Source: an uncultured Porphyromonadaceae bacterium
GTDB lineage: Bacteria; Bacteroidota; Bacteroidia; Bacteroidales; Muribaculaceae
Assembly: GCA_947649495.1 (NCBI GenBank)
Contig: CANSRU010000001.1
Location: forward strand, 304,837-368,836
Length of the DNA stretch: 64,000 nucleotides
Direction: 5' to 3'
Position numbers and translations under genes: made by a program. Of this stretch, positions 8,958 through 16,875 are shown in pieces. Every line of letters begins with the position of its first letter. Position 1 is the stretch's first letter. The notes beneath the pieces are model-generated. The model was not told the DNA's origin and did not search any database. It worked only from the letters and a program-made list of their open reading frames with translations.

Positions 8958-10985
8958 TCAGAATTTAGGGGTGAAGGAGAGGAACAGCTCGAAGTTTATC
9001 CCCGGCATAGGGCGTGAGAGGACAGAAAGATACTCCTCGTTGAAAAGATTGTTGACAGCCAGCTTCACAGACATGTCGAGCGGACGCCAACGGAATATAC
9101 GCTCAAGGCTCACATTGTTCATATAGTAGGCCGGCAGCGAACCGGTGAGCGACTGCTCATTGCTCGACTGCGTGAACCGGCGGCTATAGTGAAGCCATTT
9201 GTAGTGCAGTGTCCAGTCGCGCCATGAAAGGCGGAAGTTGCAGCTTGCCGATGAGCGGGGAACGTAGGGCAACTGACGCCCTACGGAATTGTCGGACTCA
9301 GAAACAGGCTCGCCATTATTGACCGACGGGGTCCAGGAATAGCTGCCATCAATTCCGGCCATCCATCCCCGACCGAGCGACACCGACAAATCGGCTTTAA
9401 GTTCCACTCCATAGGCATGAACCTGCCTGATGTTACGTGGGGAGAAGAAACCTTTGGTGGTGGGGAGCCATATAATCCAATTGTCGATATAGGAGCTGAA
9501 CCATGTGGCCGAACCGCTCAGGGCGTATCTGCCACCGCGCCCTATGGCGAACTGCATGCCGGCATCGTAGGTCCAGCCGCTCTCGGCTTTAAGGCGTGGA
9601 TTACCCCCGGGCAGGAAGTAAAGGTCGTTGAGCGTGGGATAGCGATAATTGCGCGAGCCGGAAGCCTTGAGCACCAGATTGCAGCGTGGCACAAGAGTGT
9701 AATCGACAAATAGAGCCGGGATGACAGGTGAAAATTCCCGGGCTACCATCTCATCGCGCAACACAAGCGACATGCCAAAGCGACTGCCTGGACGCCAACG
9801 AGCAGAGAGAGCACCGGTGAGATGCACGCGCCCTTTATCGTAGCCATAAATGGTATGCCCCGACACTCCCTCAAACGGATTCAGGTCGCGGCTCTTGACA
9901 AGATACTGATGGCCTTTGAGCGATGCGCTGAACATCCACCTGCCGCTCACGACATACTGCGCGGCGGCATTGAGATAGACAGTGTGGACAGTGCTGCGCG
10001 AGCGTGTCATCACAGCCATGGTGCCGCCACCGGTGTCGCGGCGGTAGTCGTAGGCCAACCGTGTGTAGGCATATCCGGCATCGGCATCAAGCGTAAGAGC
10101 CTTACGGCGATATTTCCACGACAGGACACCACGGAATGTGTTGTCAAGCTGACGGTTCTCGAAGCCGCCACCGTCGCCGTAGTCGGTGGTGAGCAATGGG
10201 AGCTCGCGATTTGTGCGCGAATACCATAACTTAAGGCCGAAATCGCCTGCGCGCGGGCTGTCATAGTAAGTCTCGTGCAGCAGATGCAAATCCTTGTAGG
10301 CTCCGCTGCGGTTGCGCTCGGTAGGATAATACTGCCCGATGATGTTGTGATTGTCGTCGTAGATGTTTTCCTTCTTGTCGCGATTGCGGAACTTATAGTC
10401 GTTGGGAGAGGATGAAAAGACAGCCCTGGTGGATGTGTGCCACCGTCCATGGCCGTAGTTAACATGGAGAAACTCATCGAATGTGTTGAACGAGCCTATC
10501 CCCTGCACATACTGTAGCCCCCAACCATCGGAACGGCGTGGTTCGGTAAAAAGCCGGACGGCACCTCCGAGCCCTCCGCCCGCGACATTGACCGACGATG
10601 TGCCATGAAGCAAAGAGGCCTTGTCGATGAAAAAGGCCGGGATGGTGGAGAAGTCTGTCATGCCGAGCATGGGGGAATTTATCTCCATGCCATTCCATGT
10701 GACAGCCGTGTGCGAAGGAGATGTGCCACGGAATGCGACAGTGGACAGCGTGGCCCGCCCGTAATTTTTTACAAACACCGAGGAGTTGTAGGCCAACACA
10801 TCGGCCATGGACAACGCCACATTTTCTTTCAAAGCGAGTGAATCGAGAGATGTGCGCTGAAGGCCGATATCACCCATGGGACGCGCTGTAGCCGACACGA
10901 CCTCGGGCAAAGAGATGGTGCGCTGCCCCAACAATGGAACCGCGACGGCCACTATGGCGAACAATGATATGACTATTCTTACCAT
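8958..10985 (-). CDS. btuB: TonB-dependent cobalamin receptor (BtuB-like)
   Basis: A 675-residue outer-membrane TonB-dependent receptor. A signal peptide (to about residue 20) precedes a plug with the features MADVLAYNSSVFVKNYG, VAFRGTSPSHTAVTWNGM and GGLGGAVRLF. The rest is a beta-barrel ending in phenylalanine, with the late NNLFNEEY motif. By itself the substrate would be ambiguous. It lies 10 bases downstream of a BtuG-like gene, in the transcription unit behind a cobalamin riboswitch, so vitamin B12 import is the well-supported reading. Ligand would pass from the surface lipoproteins through this channel, powered by TonB. Confidence 0.85.
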   Translation of the reverse strand: MVRIVISLFAIVAVAVPLLGQRTISLPEVVSATARPMGDIGLQRTSLDSLALKENVALSMADVLAYNSSVFVKNYGRATLSTVAFRGTSPSHTAVTWNGMEINSPMLGMTDFSTIPAFFIDKASLLHGTSSVNVAGGGLGGAVRLFTEPRRSDGWGLQYVQGIGSFNTFDEFLHVNYGHGRWHTSTRAVFSSSPNDYKFRNRDKKENIYDDNHNIIGQYYPTERNRSGAYKDLHLLHETYYDSPRAGDFGLKLWYSRTNRELPLLTTDYGDGGGFENRQLDNTFRGVLSWKYRRKALTLDADAGYAYTRLAYDYRRDTGGGTMAVMTRSRSTVHTVYLNAAAQYVVSGRWMFSASLKGHQYLVKSRDLNPFEGVSGHTIYGYDKGRVHLTGALSARWRPGSRFGMSLVLRDEMVAREFSPVIPALFVDYTLVPRCNLVLKASGSRNYRYPTLNDLYFLPGGNPRLKAESGWTYDAGMQFAIGRGGRYALSGSATWFSSYIDNWIIWLPTTKGFFSPRNIRQVHAYGVELKADLSVSLGRGWMAGIDGSYSWTPSVNNGEPVSESDNSVGRQLPYVPRSSASCNFRLSWRDWTLHYKWLHYSRRFTQSSNEQSLTGSLPAYYMNNVSLERIFRWRPLDMSVKLAVNNLFNEEYLSVLSRPMPGINFELFLSFTPKF

Positions 10986-10995
10986 ATCCCCTGAT

Positions 10996-12066
10996 TCAAT
11001 TCAACTTCCAGCAAAATGCTCCAGGAGTGACCCCGACAGTGAAACGATCGGTGAGCAGACCTGTGGGAGCGTAGCGGTAGACAGTGCCGTTCTGCTGATA
11101 ATCAACGGCATCGGCCACATATACATCTCCGCTCACAGGGTCGACAGTCAACCCATAGTAGATAGTGGAGCGGGAGCGCACCAACGGACGCAGCGGCAAG
11201 CGCGTGGCCGACACGTCCATGCACCATACATCGCCGTTAATCCAATAAATCTTCTCTCCCTCTCCATCGATGGCAAGCTCAGACGGAGTATCGCCGGGGT
11301 AAAATTCAAAACGACGGTCGACGGCGAAATCACTTAAATCAATGCAGTAAAGCGCAGGGGTCTCCGGTCCGTCGGGAGCATCGTAACCGGCTCCGTCGGT
11401 GATGGTCCACAAACGGTTGTAACAATCAAGCACCAATGAATTAGGCTGAAAACCGACCTCGAGCTCATCGACTATACGATCGGTTTCCGTGTCTATTTTC
11501 AGAATTTTGCGCTGATAGCTCCAACAGTTGACATAGACATACCGGCCGGCCTGCACCATCTGCTCTGTGGAGCCGGAGGTTTGATTCATGGCGGGGACAT
11601 CGATATAGCCTGTAATCTCATAGCGCCGAGGGTCTATGATGACAATGCGGTTGTCCCACAGCTGTGTTACGTAAGCCTTGGTATCGTCAACAAAATGGAT
11701 ATAGCGTGGAGAGGTGAAGCCTGTGATGCGGCCGCGTTCCTTGAAGGTGATGAGGTCTATTGCAAACACCACGTGCGAATGATTGACCACCACCCAGCCC
11801 AAGCCGTTGTGGATGGTCATTGACTGTGCCACATCGCCAAGTTTCATACCATTGGCACGGAAAAACACCTCATTGCTCACGCTGTCGCGCTCGGGGTCGT
11901 AGTAGCTGAGTGTGGCATTGCCATACTGGAAGTTACCCTCGTTGAGAATAAACAATCCGCGTCCGGAGAAATCAAAGTGTTCGGGTGTGCCATAGTCCCA
12001 TTCCATACATGCCGTGGCAGTTATGGTGACGAGGGCAATAATGATATGTCGCACGTATGTCAACAT
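10996..12066 (-). CDS. btuG: BtuG-like surface cobalamin-binding lipoprotein (beta-propeller)
   Basis: A 356-residue lipoprotein with a signal ending ATAC (lipid-modified cysteine near residue 20), followed by YncE/NHL-like beta-propeller blades. Visible blade segments include GLFILNEGNFQYGNATLSYY, YVTQLWDNRIVIID, YVYVNCWSYQRKILKID and VDPVSGDVYVADAVDY. In Bacteroides, BtuG proteins with this fold sit on the cell surface, bind B12 very tightly and cap BtuB. The position directly upstream of the BtuB gene and behind the riboswitch agrees. It is followed after 10 bases by the receptor gene, so the two are cotranscribed. Confidence 0.87.
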   Translation of the reverse strand: MLTYVRHIIIALVTITATACMEWDYGTPEHFDFSGRGLFILNEGNFQYGNATLSYYDPERDSVSNEVFFRANGMKLGDVAQSMTIHNGLGWVVVNHSHVVFAIDLITFKERGRITGFTSPRYIHFVDDTKAYVTQLWDNRIVIIDPRRYEITGYIDVPAMNQTSGSTEQMVQAGRYVYVNCWSYQRKILKIDTETDRIVDELEVGFQPNSLVLDCYNRLWTITDGAGYDAPDGPETPALYCIDLSDFAVDRRFEFYPGDTPSELAIDGEGEKIYWINGDVWCMDVSATRLPLRPLVRSRSTIYYGLTVDPVSGDVYVADAVDYQQNGTVYRYAPTGLLTDRFTVGVTPGAFCWKLN

Positions 12067-12146
12067 GTGGCCGATTAGAAAATTCGCGGCACGAAACTGC
12101 CTTAAGACAGCCCCGTGCCATGAATATCGCAGAAAAGATTAGTTGT

Positions 12147-13040
12147 TTAGTTAAGTCTGAGACGGATGTCGTCGATACACATGTAGGCCGGTGTGTTCAA
12201 GCCGAATGAACCCTTATCGGAACCGTCGAAATTGAACTTGACAGTGTTAACCTTGCCGAGAGCCGAAAGGTCCCATGTCTGCCATGTGGTGGCGATGGGC
12301 ACTTTGGGATTGGCATCGGCACGATAATCGCAGATGTATTTCTCGACAGGCAGGCCGCCGTTGGTGGGGTCACCATTGGCATCGTAACCGTAAGCCATTA
12401 TCTTGAACCATCCTTTGGCATTGATAAGGGAATTGGCATCGAGGCTTTCCACCTGGTTACCTGCGGTTATAACGCCATAGAGATAAGAGGGAGGACATAT
12501 CTCTATGCTTTCCACTGTATATTCGGCATTGGCGGTAAACGAGAACTGAGCCATCGAACTCATGGAATTATTGTCGGAATATCCGTTGATTACAGCAAAT
12601 GTGTTAGAGCCACCGGCTCCCGCGCCGGTATTGGCGCCGTCGGTCGAAGCTGTATTGTAGACACTGCACTGGTTGTTCCAGCTGTACCACCAGTCGCCGG
12701 TGTTTGTGCCGGTGTTACTGCGGATGTTCCACTGCGAAAGAGCCATGCCGCCATTCCAGAAATTATATTCATCGTCCCAAAGACTTTCGTTGATTCCGAA
12801 AACCATATCGACACCACTTTCCACTTCCACGCGACCTTCCAGGAATTTAGTACCATCGTAGCTCTCATAGAGATTGTCACCTTTAGAGGTAGGGCCGGCA
12901 AGAGTGAGACCGGAATTTTCGAAACCGATAACGCGGTAATATCCGTCGGGGCCATCGGGGCCATCGTCGGAGCAAGATGCAAACATACCTGCGGCTGCAA
13001 GAGCCACGAGCGCAACCTTCAAGTCAATTACTTTTTTCAT
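12147..13040 (-). CDS. btuH: DUF4465 lipoprotein, BtuH-like cobalamin-binding candidate
   Basis: A 297-residue lipoprotein starting at 13040 (MKKVIDLKVALVALAAAG, lipobox ending FASC). The earlier in-frame ATG at 13088 would bury the signal peptide and is rejected. The segments VIGFENSGL, FWNGGMALSQWN, TFAVINGYSD and YMCIDDIRL are typical of the DUF4465 family, some members of which have been described as the B12-binding surface proteins BtuH in gut Bacteroidetes. It is the first gene after the cobalamin riboswitch, 80 bases before btuG. Function is by family and context; the specific name is inference. Confidence 0.75.
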   Translation of the reverse strand: MKKVIDLKVALVALAAAGMFASCSDDGPDGPDGYYRVIGFENSGLTLAGPTSKGDNLYESYDGTKFLEGRVEVESGVDMVFGINESLWDDEYNFWNGGMALSQWNIRSNTGTNTGDWWYSWNNQCSVYNTASTDGANTGAGAGGSNTFAVINGYSDNNSMSSMAQFSFTANAEYTVESIEICPPSYLYGVITAGNQVESLDANSLINAKGWFKIMAYGYDANGDPTNGGLPVEKYICDYRADANPKVPIATTWQTWDLSALGKVNTVKFNFDGSDKGSFGLNTPAYMCIDDIRLRLN

Positions 13041-13092
13041 TTTTCTGTCGTTTTTTATGTTATTTCTATCAAATACGCATATAAACAATTAT

Positions 13093-13125
13093 CCCGCGTA
13101 GCCTGGCCCAAAGCCGGTTAGCGGG
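13093..13125 (-). promoter_or_regulatory. Hairpin in the riboswitch expression platform
   Basis: CCCGC (13093-13097) and GCGGG (13121-13125) close an imperfect stem in the leader, about 50 bases before the start of the BtuH-like gene and downstream of the aptamer. It has no T tract, so control of translation or of an RNA switch is more likely than a simple terminator. Confidence 0.4.
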
Positions 13126-13224
13126 ATTAACTTCTGACAATTGACCGGTTGAAGCAACCAATCATCGCGCCATGCGCTATTGACGTGGCCTGTAAAATCC
13201 CGCAGGTCCGATTACGAGCATAGG

Positions 13225-13385
13225 TTAACGCCCGGAGCTTTTCGGAAGGTTTTCTGACTCGTCCCGGCATCGCCGCTCCTTCTCAGCCGTCACAGCCAAT
13301 GGATATATGCGGGTGCCATGCATGGGGGACTTACAGCAGCGGGTACTGTTCCGGATTCACACCGGATTCCCTCGCCCGAAAGCGA
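13225..13385 (-). promoter_or_regulatory. Cobalamin (AdoCbl-type) riboswitch
   Basis: Reading the minus strand, the order of conserved blocks is that of a cobalamin aptamer: GGGAATCCGGTGTGAATCCG, ACAGTACCCGCTGCTGTAAG, a CCATTGGCTGTGA segment in the place of the B12 box, a GAGAAGG block, CGATGCCGGGACGAGTC and AGAAAACCTTCCG. It lies between a -7 box (13388-13395) and the BtuH-like gene. B12 binding would lower expression of the three downstream uptake genes. The exact 3' limit is approximate. Confidence 0.93.
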
Positions 13386-13387
13386 TG

Positions 13388-13395
13388 CAAATATA
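13388..13395 (-). promoter_or_regulatory. -7 box of the riboswitch-controlled cobalamin operon
   Basis: TATATTTG on the minus strand matches TAnnTTTG. The conserved aptamer sequence begins within about 15 bases downstream, so transcription would start just before the riboswitch. Confidence 0.65.
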
Positions 13396-13583
13396 CATAC
13401 TTTTTCTCAATCCGCAACATCTTATGCGAAGATAGTTAAAACGGGATACGGAATTTTTTCAGCAGAATCTTGATTTTTCAGACCGGTTACGGAACAATCA
13501 GTGCAAATCAGCCCAATCTTTTACTGATATATAATCCATTCTATCGGCAAGTTTACTGTTGATTTTCCTCAACAAATATAGCA

Positions 13584-13607
13584 AAACTTGCCGGTATCGG
13601 CAAGTTT
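13584..13607 (-). terminator. Hairpin terminator of the PKD-type lipoprotein gene
   Basis: The arms aaacttgccg (13584-13593) and cggcaagttt (13598-13607) are perfectly complementary around a 4-base loop, immediately after the stop codon of the upstream gene. This separates that gene from the riboswitch operon. Confidence 0.75.
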
Positions 13608-13609
13608 AA

Positions 13610-15355
13610 TCACAACAGGACACCGAAATCGGTGGTAAAGCCGCAGACCTCGGTGGAAAGTTCGCCAAGGCGTCCGCCCGAAGACATCACACCTGTCTGA
13701 ACCTTGACAAAATCAATATGGTCAAGACTAACGCTCCGGCCATCGGCCGCCACAGCATTGGAGATGCTGAAACCTATCCACTGCCCGAGACCACTTTGCG
13801 TGTCGCCACCACCTATCATATCAGAACCGAGATTGTCGGCATAGCCCCACGCGAACGGCGGATTGGACCATTGTCCGGTAGCAGAATCGTAGACCGTGCG
13901 CGACGGCAGCCATGTGCCATAGAGTGTATAGCATTCAGGTTCAATCCATGCGGGATAGTAGAACGGCTGATTGTGCGAGCCGCCAATGTAGGCCACCATG
14001 CCCGAAAGACCGTCGGCCGATGTCCACTCCACATCCATACGCGCTCCACCGGGACGATAATATGTCACAGCCTTGCCGTGGCTCACCCCTACGGCCGAGA
14101 AATCACTTCCACGGAGCTGATACCATTCGTCGTCGGGAAGCCCGTTGCCATTGACGTCCTGCATCACCCACACTATGCCCGGTTCGTTGGATGTGTCGAT
14201 AGCATTGCCCTTGATGGCAAAATCGTATTGACCGGAACCGGCGGTCACGCCATGCGGGAATTTAACCGTAAGGTATCCGCCCCACGCTCCCAACGACACA
14301 AATTTACCCGACTTCAAGCGGGCTGTGGCCCAACGCTCGGCCTGCGTCCGCGTAACAATATCGGAAGTCATTCCACCGATGCTGCTTGTCTCGCCAATGA
14401 ACTGTCCGGGAGCCGGAACCCATTCCACCACATCCACTTCCGAACCGGAACCGCCATCAGGACCCGGCGCTACCGCATTGACGCACACTATCTTCATAAC
14501 TGCCTCCGCGCCTGAAGCATTCACCTTCACGATATAGTCGCCTAAAGCCTCAGGCGTATAGACCATCAGCGAACCGCGACATGCCACCTCATTGCCATTG
14601 ACCGACCATACATAGTCCCCCTCCGCGCAACCGGACGATATGGCCTGCACACTCACCGGTCGTCCAGGCACAGTGTAACGCACATCGGCATCCTCGAAAT
14701 AAGAGAGCGGCATGAATGTAACCTTGGACGGCATGGAATCAACAACCGTAACCTCAAATTCCTTTACGGTAGTACCGTCGATGTTAGAGGCCTCAACAGT
14801 CACGCGGTAGTGCCCTGTGGATTGAGCGCGGAACCCGAATTCAGCACCCTCGGCCGCCTTATCGCCATTAACGTACCACGCCACTGAAAAGCCTTCCATG
14901 TCCTGATGCTGATAGCGGGGGGCGAAAGTATATGTGCTGCCGGCGAGCAACGTGATTCCACCGGGAGGAATAGACAAAGATATTGTGGGGGGCGTTGCCG
15001 CAAGAACATCTATGCGCACCTCCTCACGCGCCACACCGCCGGGAGCGGTCACCGTAAAGAGGGCGTAATACTCTCCGGCCTCGGGCCATTCGGAGATCCA
15101 TACACGCCCGGTGCACACCACCACTCCATCCATGCTCCACTCACACCGGGCATCGTCGCCGTTTGTCACATCGGGAGCAAGAGTAAGAGTTCCGCCCACC
15201 TTCACCGTATATATCCCGTCGTCGTGGTCAAAACGTATCTCCGGTTTAGGAAGAGCTTCGTATTCACCGTCGATATTGCACGAGCACACCACAAGCATCA
15301 GCATCAATGCCGCTGCAGTCCATCCATGTCGAAAAACAGATAATATATCAGTCAT
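13610..15355 (-). CDS. PKD/Ig-like surface lipoprotein associated with the cobalamin locus
   Basis: A 581-residue lipoprotein: the signal ends LVVCSC, with the lipid-modified cysteine near residue 26. Residues 30-300 hold three or four Ig/PKD-like repeats, seen as recurring GxYxxxVxxxN/A...G patterns such as AGEYYALFTVTAPGG, TGHYRVTVEASNIDG and LGDYIVKVNASG. The C-terminal 260 residues form a separate domain (FVSLGAWGGYLTVKFPHGV, VMQDVNGNGLPDDEWYQLRGS, DFVKVQTGV) of the kind annotated as cell-surface protein near B12 transporters. It is not behind the riboswitch: it has its own promoter and terminator. A B12-related surface role is inferred from its neighbours. Confidence 0.65.
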   Translation of the reverse strand: MTDILSVFRHGWTAAALMLMLVVCSCNIDGEYEALPKPEIRFDHDDGIYTVKVGGTLTLAPDVTNGDDARCEWSMDGVVVCTGRVWISEWPEAGEYYALFTVTAPGGVAREEVRIDVLAATPPTISLSIPPGGITLLAGSTYTFAPRYQHQDMEGFSVAWYVNGDKAAEGAEFGFRAQSTGHYRVTVEASNIDGTTVKEFEVTVVDSMPSKVTFMPLSYFEDADVRYTVPGRPVSVQAISSGCAEGDYVWSVNGNEVACRGSLMVYTPEALGDYIVKVNASGAEAVMKIVCVNAVAPGPDGGSGSEVDVVEWVPAPGQFIGETSSIGGMTSDIVTRTQAERWATARLKSGKFVSLGAWGGYLTVKFPHGVTAGSGQYDFAIKGNAIDTSNEPGIVWVMQDVNGNGLPDDEWYQLRGSDFSAVGVSHGKAVTYYRPGGARMDVEWTSADGLSGMVAYIGGSHNQPFYYPAWIEPECYTLYGTWLPSRTVYDSATGQWSNPPFAWGYADNLGSDMIGGGDTQSGLGQWIGFSISNAVAADGRSVSLDHIDFVKVQTGVMSSGGRLGELSTEVCGFTTDFGVLL

Positions 15356-15362
15356 AGCGGTG

Positions 15363-15370
15363 CAAAGATA
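15363..15370 (-). promoter_or_regulatory. -7 box adjacent to the start of the PKD-type lipoprotein gene
   Basis: TATCTTTG on the minus strand ends only 7 bases before the ATG at 15355. If it is used, the mRNA would be leaderless or nearly so. Confidence 0.5.
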
Positions 15371-15427
15371 ACACTATTATCGCATCGGCACTTTGCGAAT
15401 ATACACATTTAATGCAATAATATTTCG

Positions 15428-15435
15428 TAACTTTG
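15428..15435 (+). promoter_or_regulatory. -7 box of the nhaC gene
   Basis: TAACTTTG matches TAnnTTTG exactly and lies 73 bases before the start codon at 15509. Confidence 0.55.
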
Positions 15436-15508
15436 CACGGACAACTACATTAACCACCGGCATTTCAATAAAATTGAAGCCACAATATTAAGGAATCCAC
15501 AACTAAAA

Positions 15509-16807
15509 ATGATACAGGAACCGGGATGGAGACACGGAATCAAGGCTTTGTCGCCTGCTATTGTTTTCCTATTGCTATACGTGGCGGTATCCATCATTAT
15601 AGGCGACTTCTATGTAATGCCCATCACAGTGGCTCTTTGCGCGGCATCAGTATGGGCCGTGACCATATACCGTGGCAAGCCATTGGCTGAACGTATCGAG
15701 ACATTCTCGCGTGCGGCCGGACACTCCAATATATTATATATGGTGTGGATATTCGTGCTCGCGGGAGCTTTCGCCGCACTCGCCAAGGGGATAGGCGCCA
15801 TAGATGCCACGGTGAGCATGACACTCCATGTGTTTCCACCGTCACTGCTCCTGCCTGCAATCTTCGTGGCCGCATGCTTCATATCCCTATCCATAGGCAC
15901 GTCGGTAGGAACCGTGGTGGCACTGGTGCCATTGGTGGTGGAGATGGCCCATACCGGTGGAGGCGATGTGGCCATGTATGTGGCAACGGTGCTTGGCGGA
16001 GCGTTTTTCGGCGACAACCTGTCGTTCATCTCCGACACCACCATTGCCGCCACACGCACACAGGGATGCCGCATGAGCGACAAATTCCGCGCCAATCTAA
16101 GGATAGTGCTCCCGGCCGCCATAGCGACGGTAGCCGTATATGTGCTTATCGGCAGCAATTATTGTCCGGTGGCCACTCCCGGCCCTGCAAAATGGTGGTT
16201 GATGATTCCATACCTTATTATAATAGCAACGGCGATATCGGGCATAAATGTCACCATTGTGCTTATATGCGGTATAGTATCGGCCATAGTCATGGCTCTG
16301 ACAGAAGGAATTCCGGTGCTCGACACATGCCGCATGATGGGCGAAGGCATCGATTCCATGGGGCAGCTCATAATAATAACCCTGCTTGCCGCCGGAATGC
16401 TCGGAATGGTCAAGGCCATGGGTGGAATAACCTATATGCTCAGAGTGCTGACACGCAATGTGCGCAGTACCCGCGGCGCGCAATGGTGCATAGCCGCCAT
16501 AGTGAGCCTTGTCAATCTGTGCACGGCCAACAACACTGTGGCCATAATCACCGTAGGCTCAATAAGCCGCGACATAGCCTCGCGCTACGGCATCGCTCCC
16601 CGCAAGACAGCATCGCTGCTCGACACATGCTCGTGCATAGTGCAATCGCTTATCCCATACGGCGCACAGACACTGCTCGCCACCGGACTTGCAGGCATAT
16701 CACCGGCTGCCCCCTGGCCATATCTCTACTATCCGTGGGCTCTTACAGCGATGGTGGTGATAGCAATCAGCATAAGTTCGAGTAAAAAAATTTTACCGTC
16801 CGAGTAA
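15509..16807 (+). CDS. nhaC: Na+/H+ antiporter NhaC family protein
   Basis: A 432-residue inner-membrane protein with about eleven hydrophobic helices. Family features include SLSIGTSVGTVVALVPLV, GGAFFGDNLSFISDTTIAATRTQG and NLCTANNTVAIITVGSISRDIA. NhaC-type carriers exchange cytoplasmic sodium for external protons, but relatives transport organic solutes, so the ion specificity is by family only. The gene is transcribed divergently from the cobalamin-locus lipoprotein and is followed after 68 bases by the M16 protease gene with its own promoter. Confidence 0.85.
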   Translation: MIQEPGWRHGIKALSPAIVFLLLYVAVSIIIGDFYVMPITVALCAASVWAVTIYRGKPLAERIETFSRAAGHSNILYMVWIFVLAGAFAALAKGIGAIDATVSMTLHVFPPSLLLPAIFVAACFISLSIGTSVGTVVALVPLVVEMAHTGGGDVAMYVATVLGGAFFGDNLSFISDTTIAATRTQGCRMSDKFRANLRIVLPAAIATVAVYVLIGSNYCPVATPGPAKWWLMIPYLIIIATAISGINVTIVLICGIVSAIVMALTEGIPVLDTCRMMGEGIDSMGQLIIITLLAAGMLGMVKAMGGITYMLRVLTRNVRSTRGAQWCIAAIVSLVNLCTANNTVAIITVGSISRDIASRYGIAPRKTASLLDTCSCIVQSLIPYGAQTLLATGLAGISPAAPWPYLYYPWALTAMVVIAISISSSKKILPSE

Positions 16808-16816
16808 CTTTTTGAT

Positions 16817-16824
16817 TATATTTG
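16817..16824 (+). promoter_or_regulatory. -7 box of the M16 peptidase gene
   Basis: TATATTTG matches TAnnTTTG, 51 bases upstream of the start codon at 16876. Confidence 0.55.
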
Positions 16825-16875
16825 CGTCTAAGGAGATATAGACTATTTATTTTTCACATTTATAAACAAACCAAG

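Noticed and set aside
13441..13583. Possible second riboswitch or small gene between the cobalamin riboswitch and the PKD-type gene
   Set aside because: No conserved aptamer blocks or credible reading frame; only a short direct repeat and the terminator hairpin.
15745..16785. 346-residue plus-strand frame rich in R, H and G
   Set aside because: It is an out-of-frame shadow of nhaC, with no signal or domain pattern.
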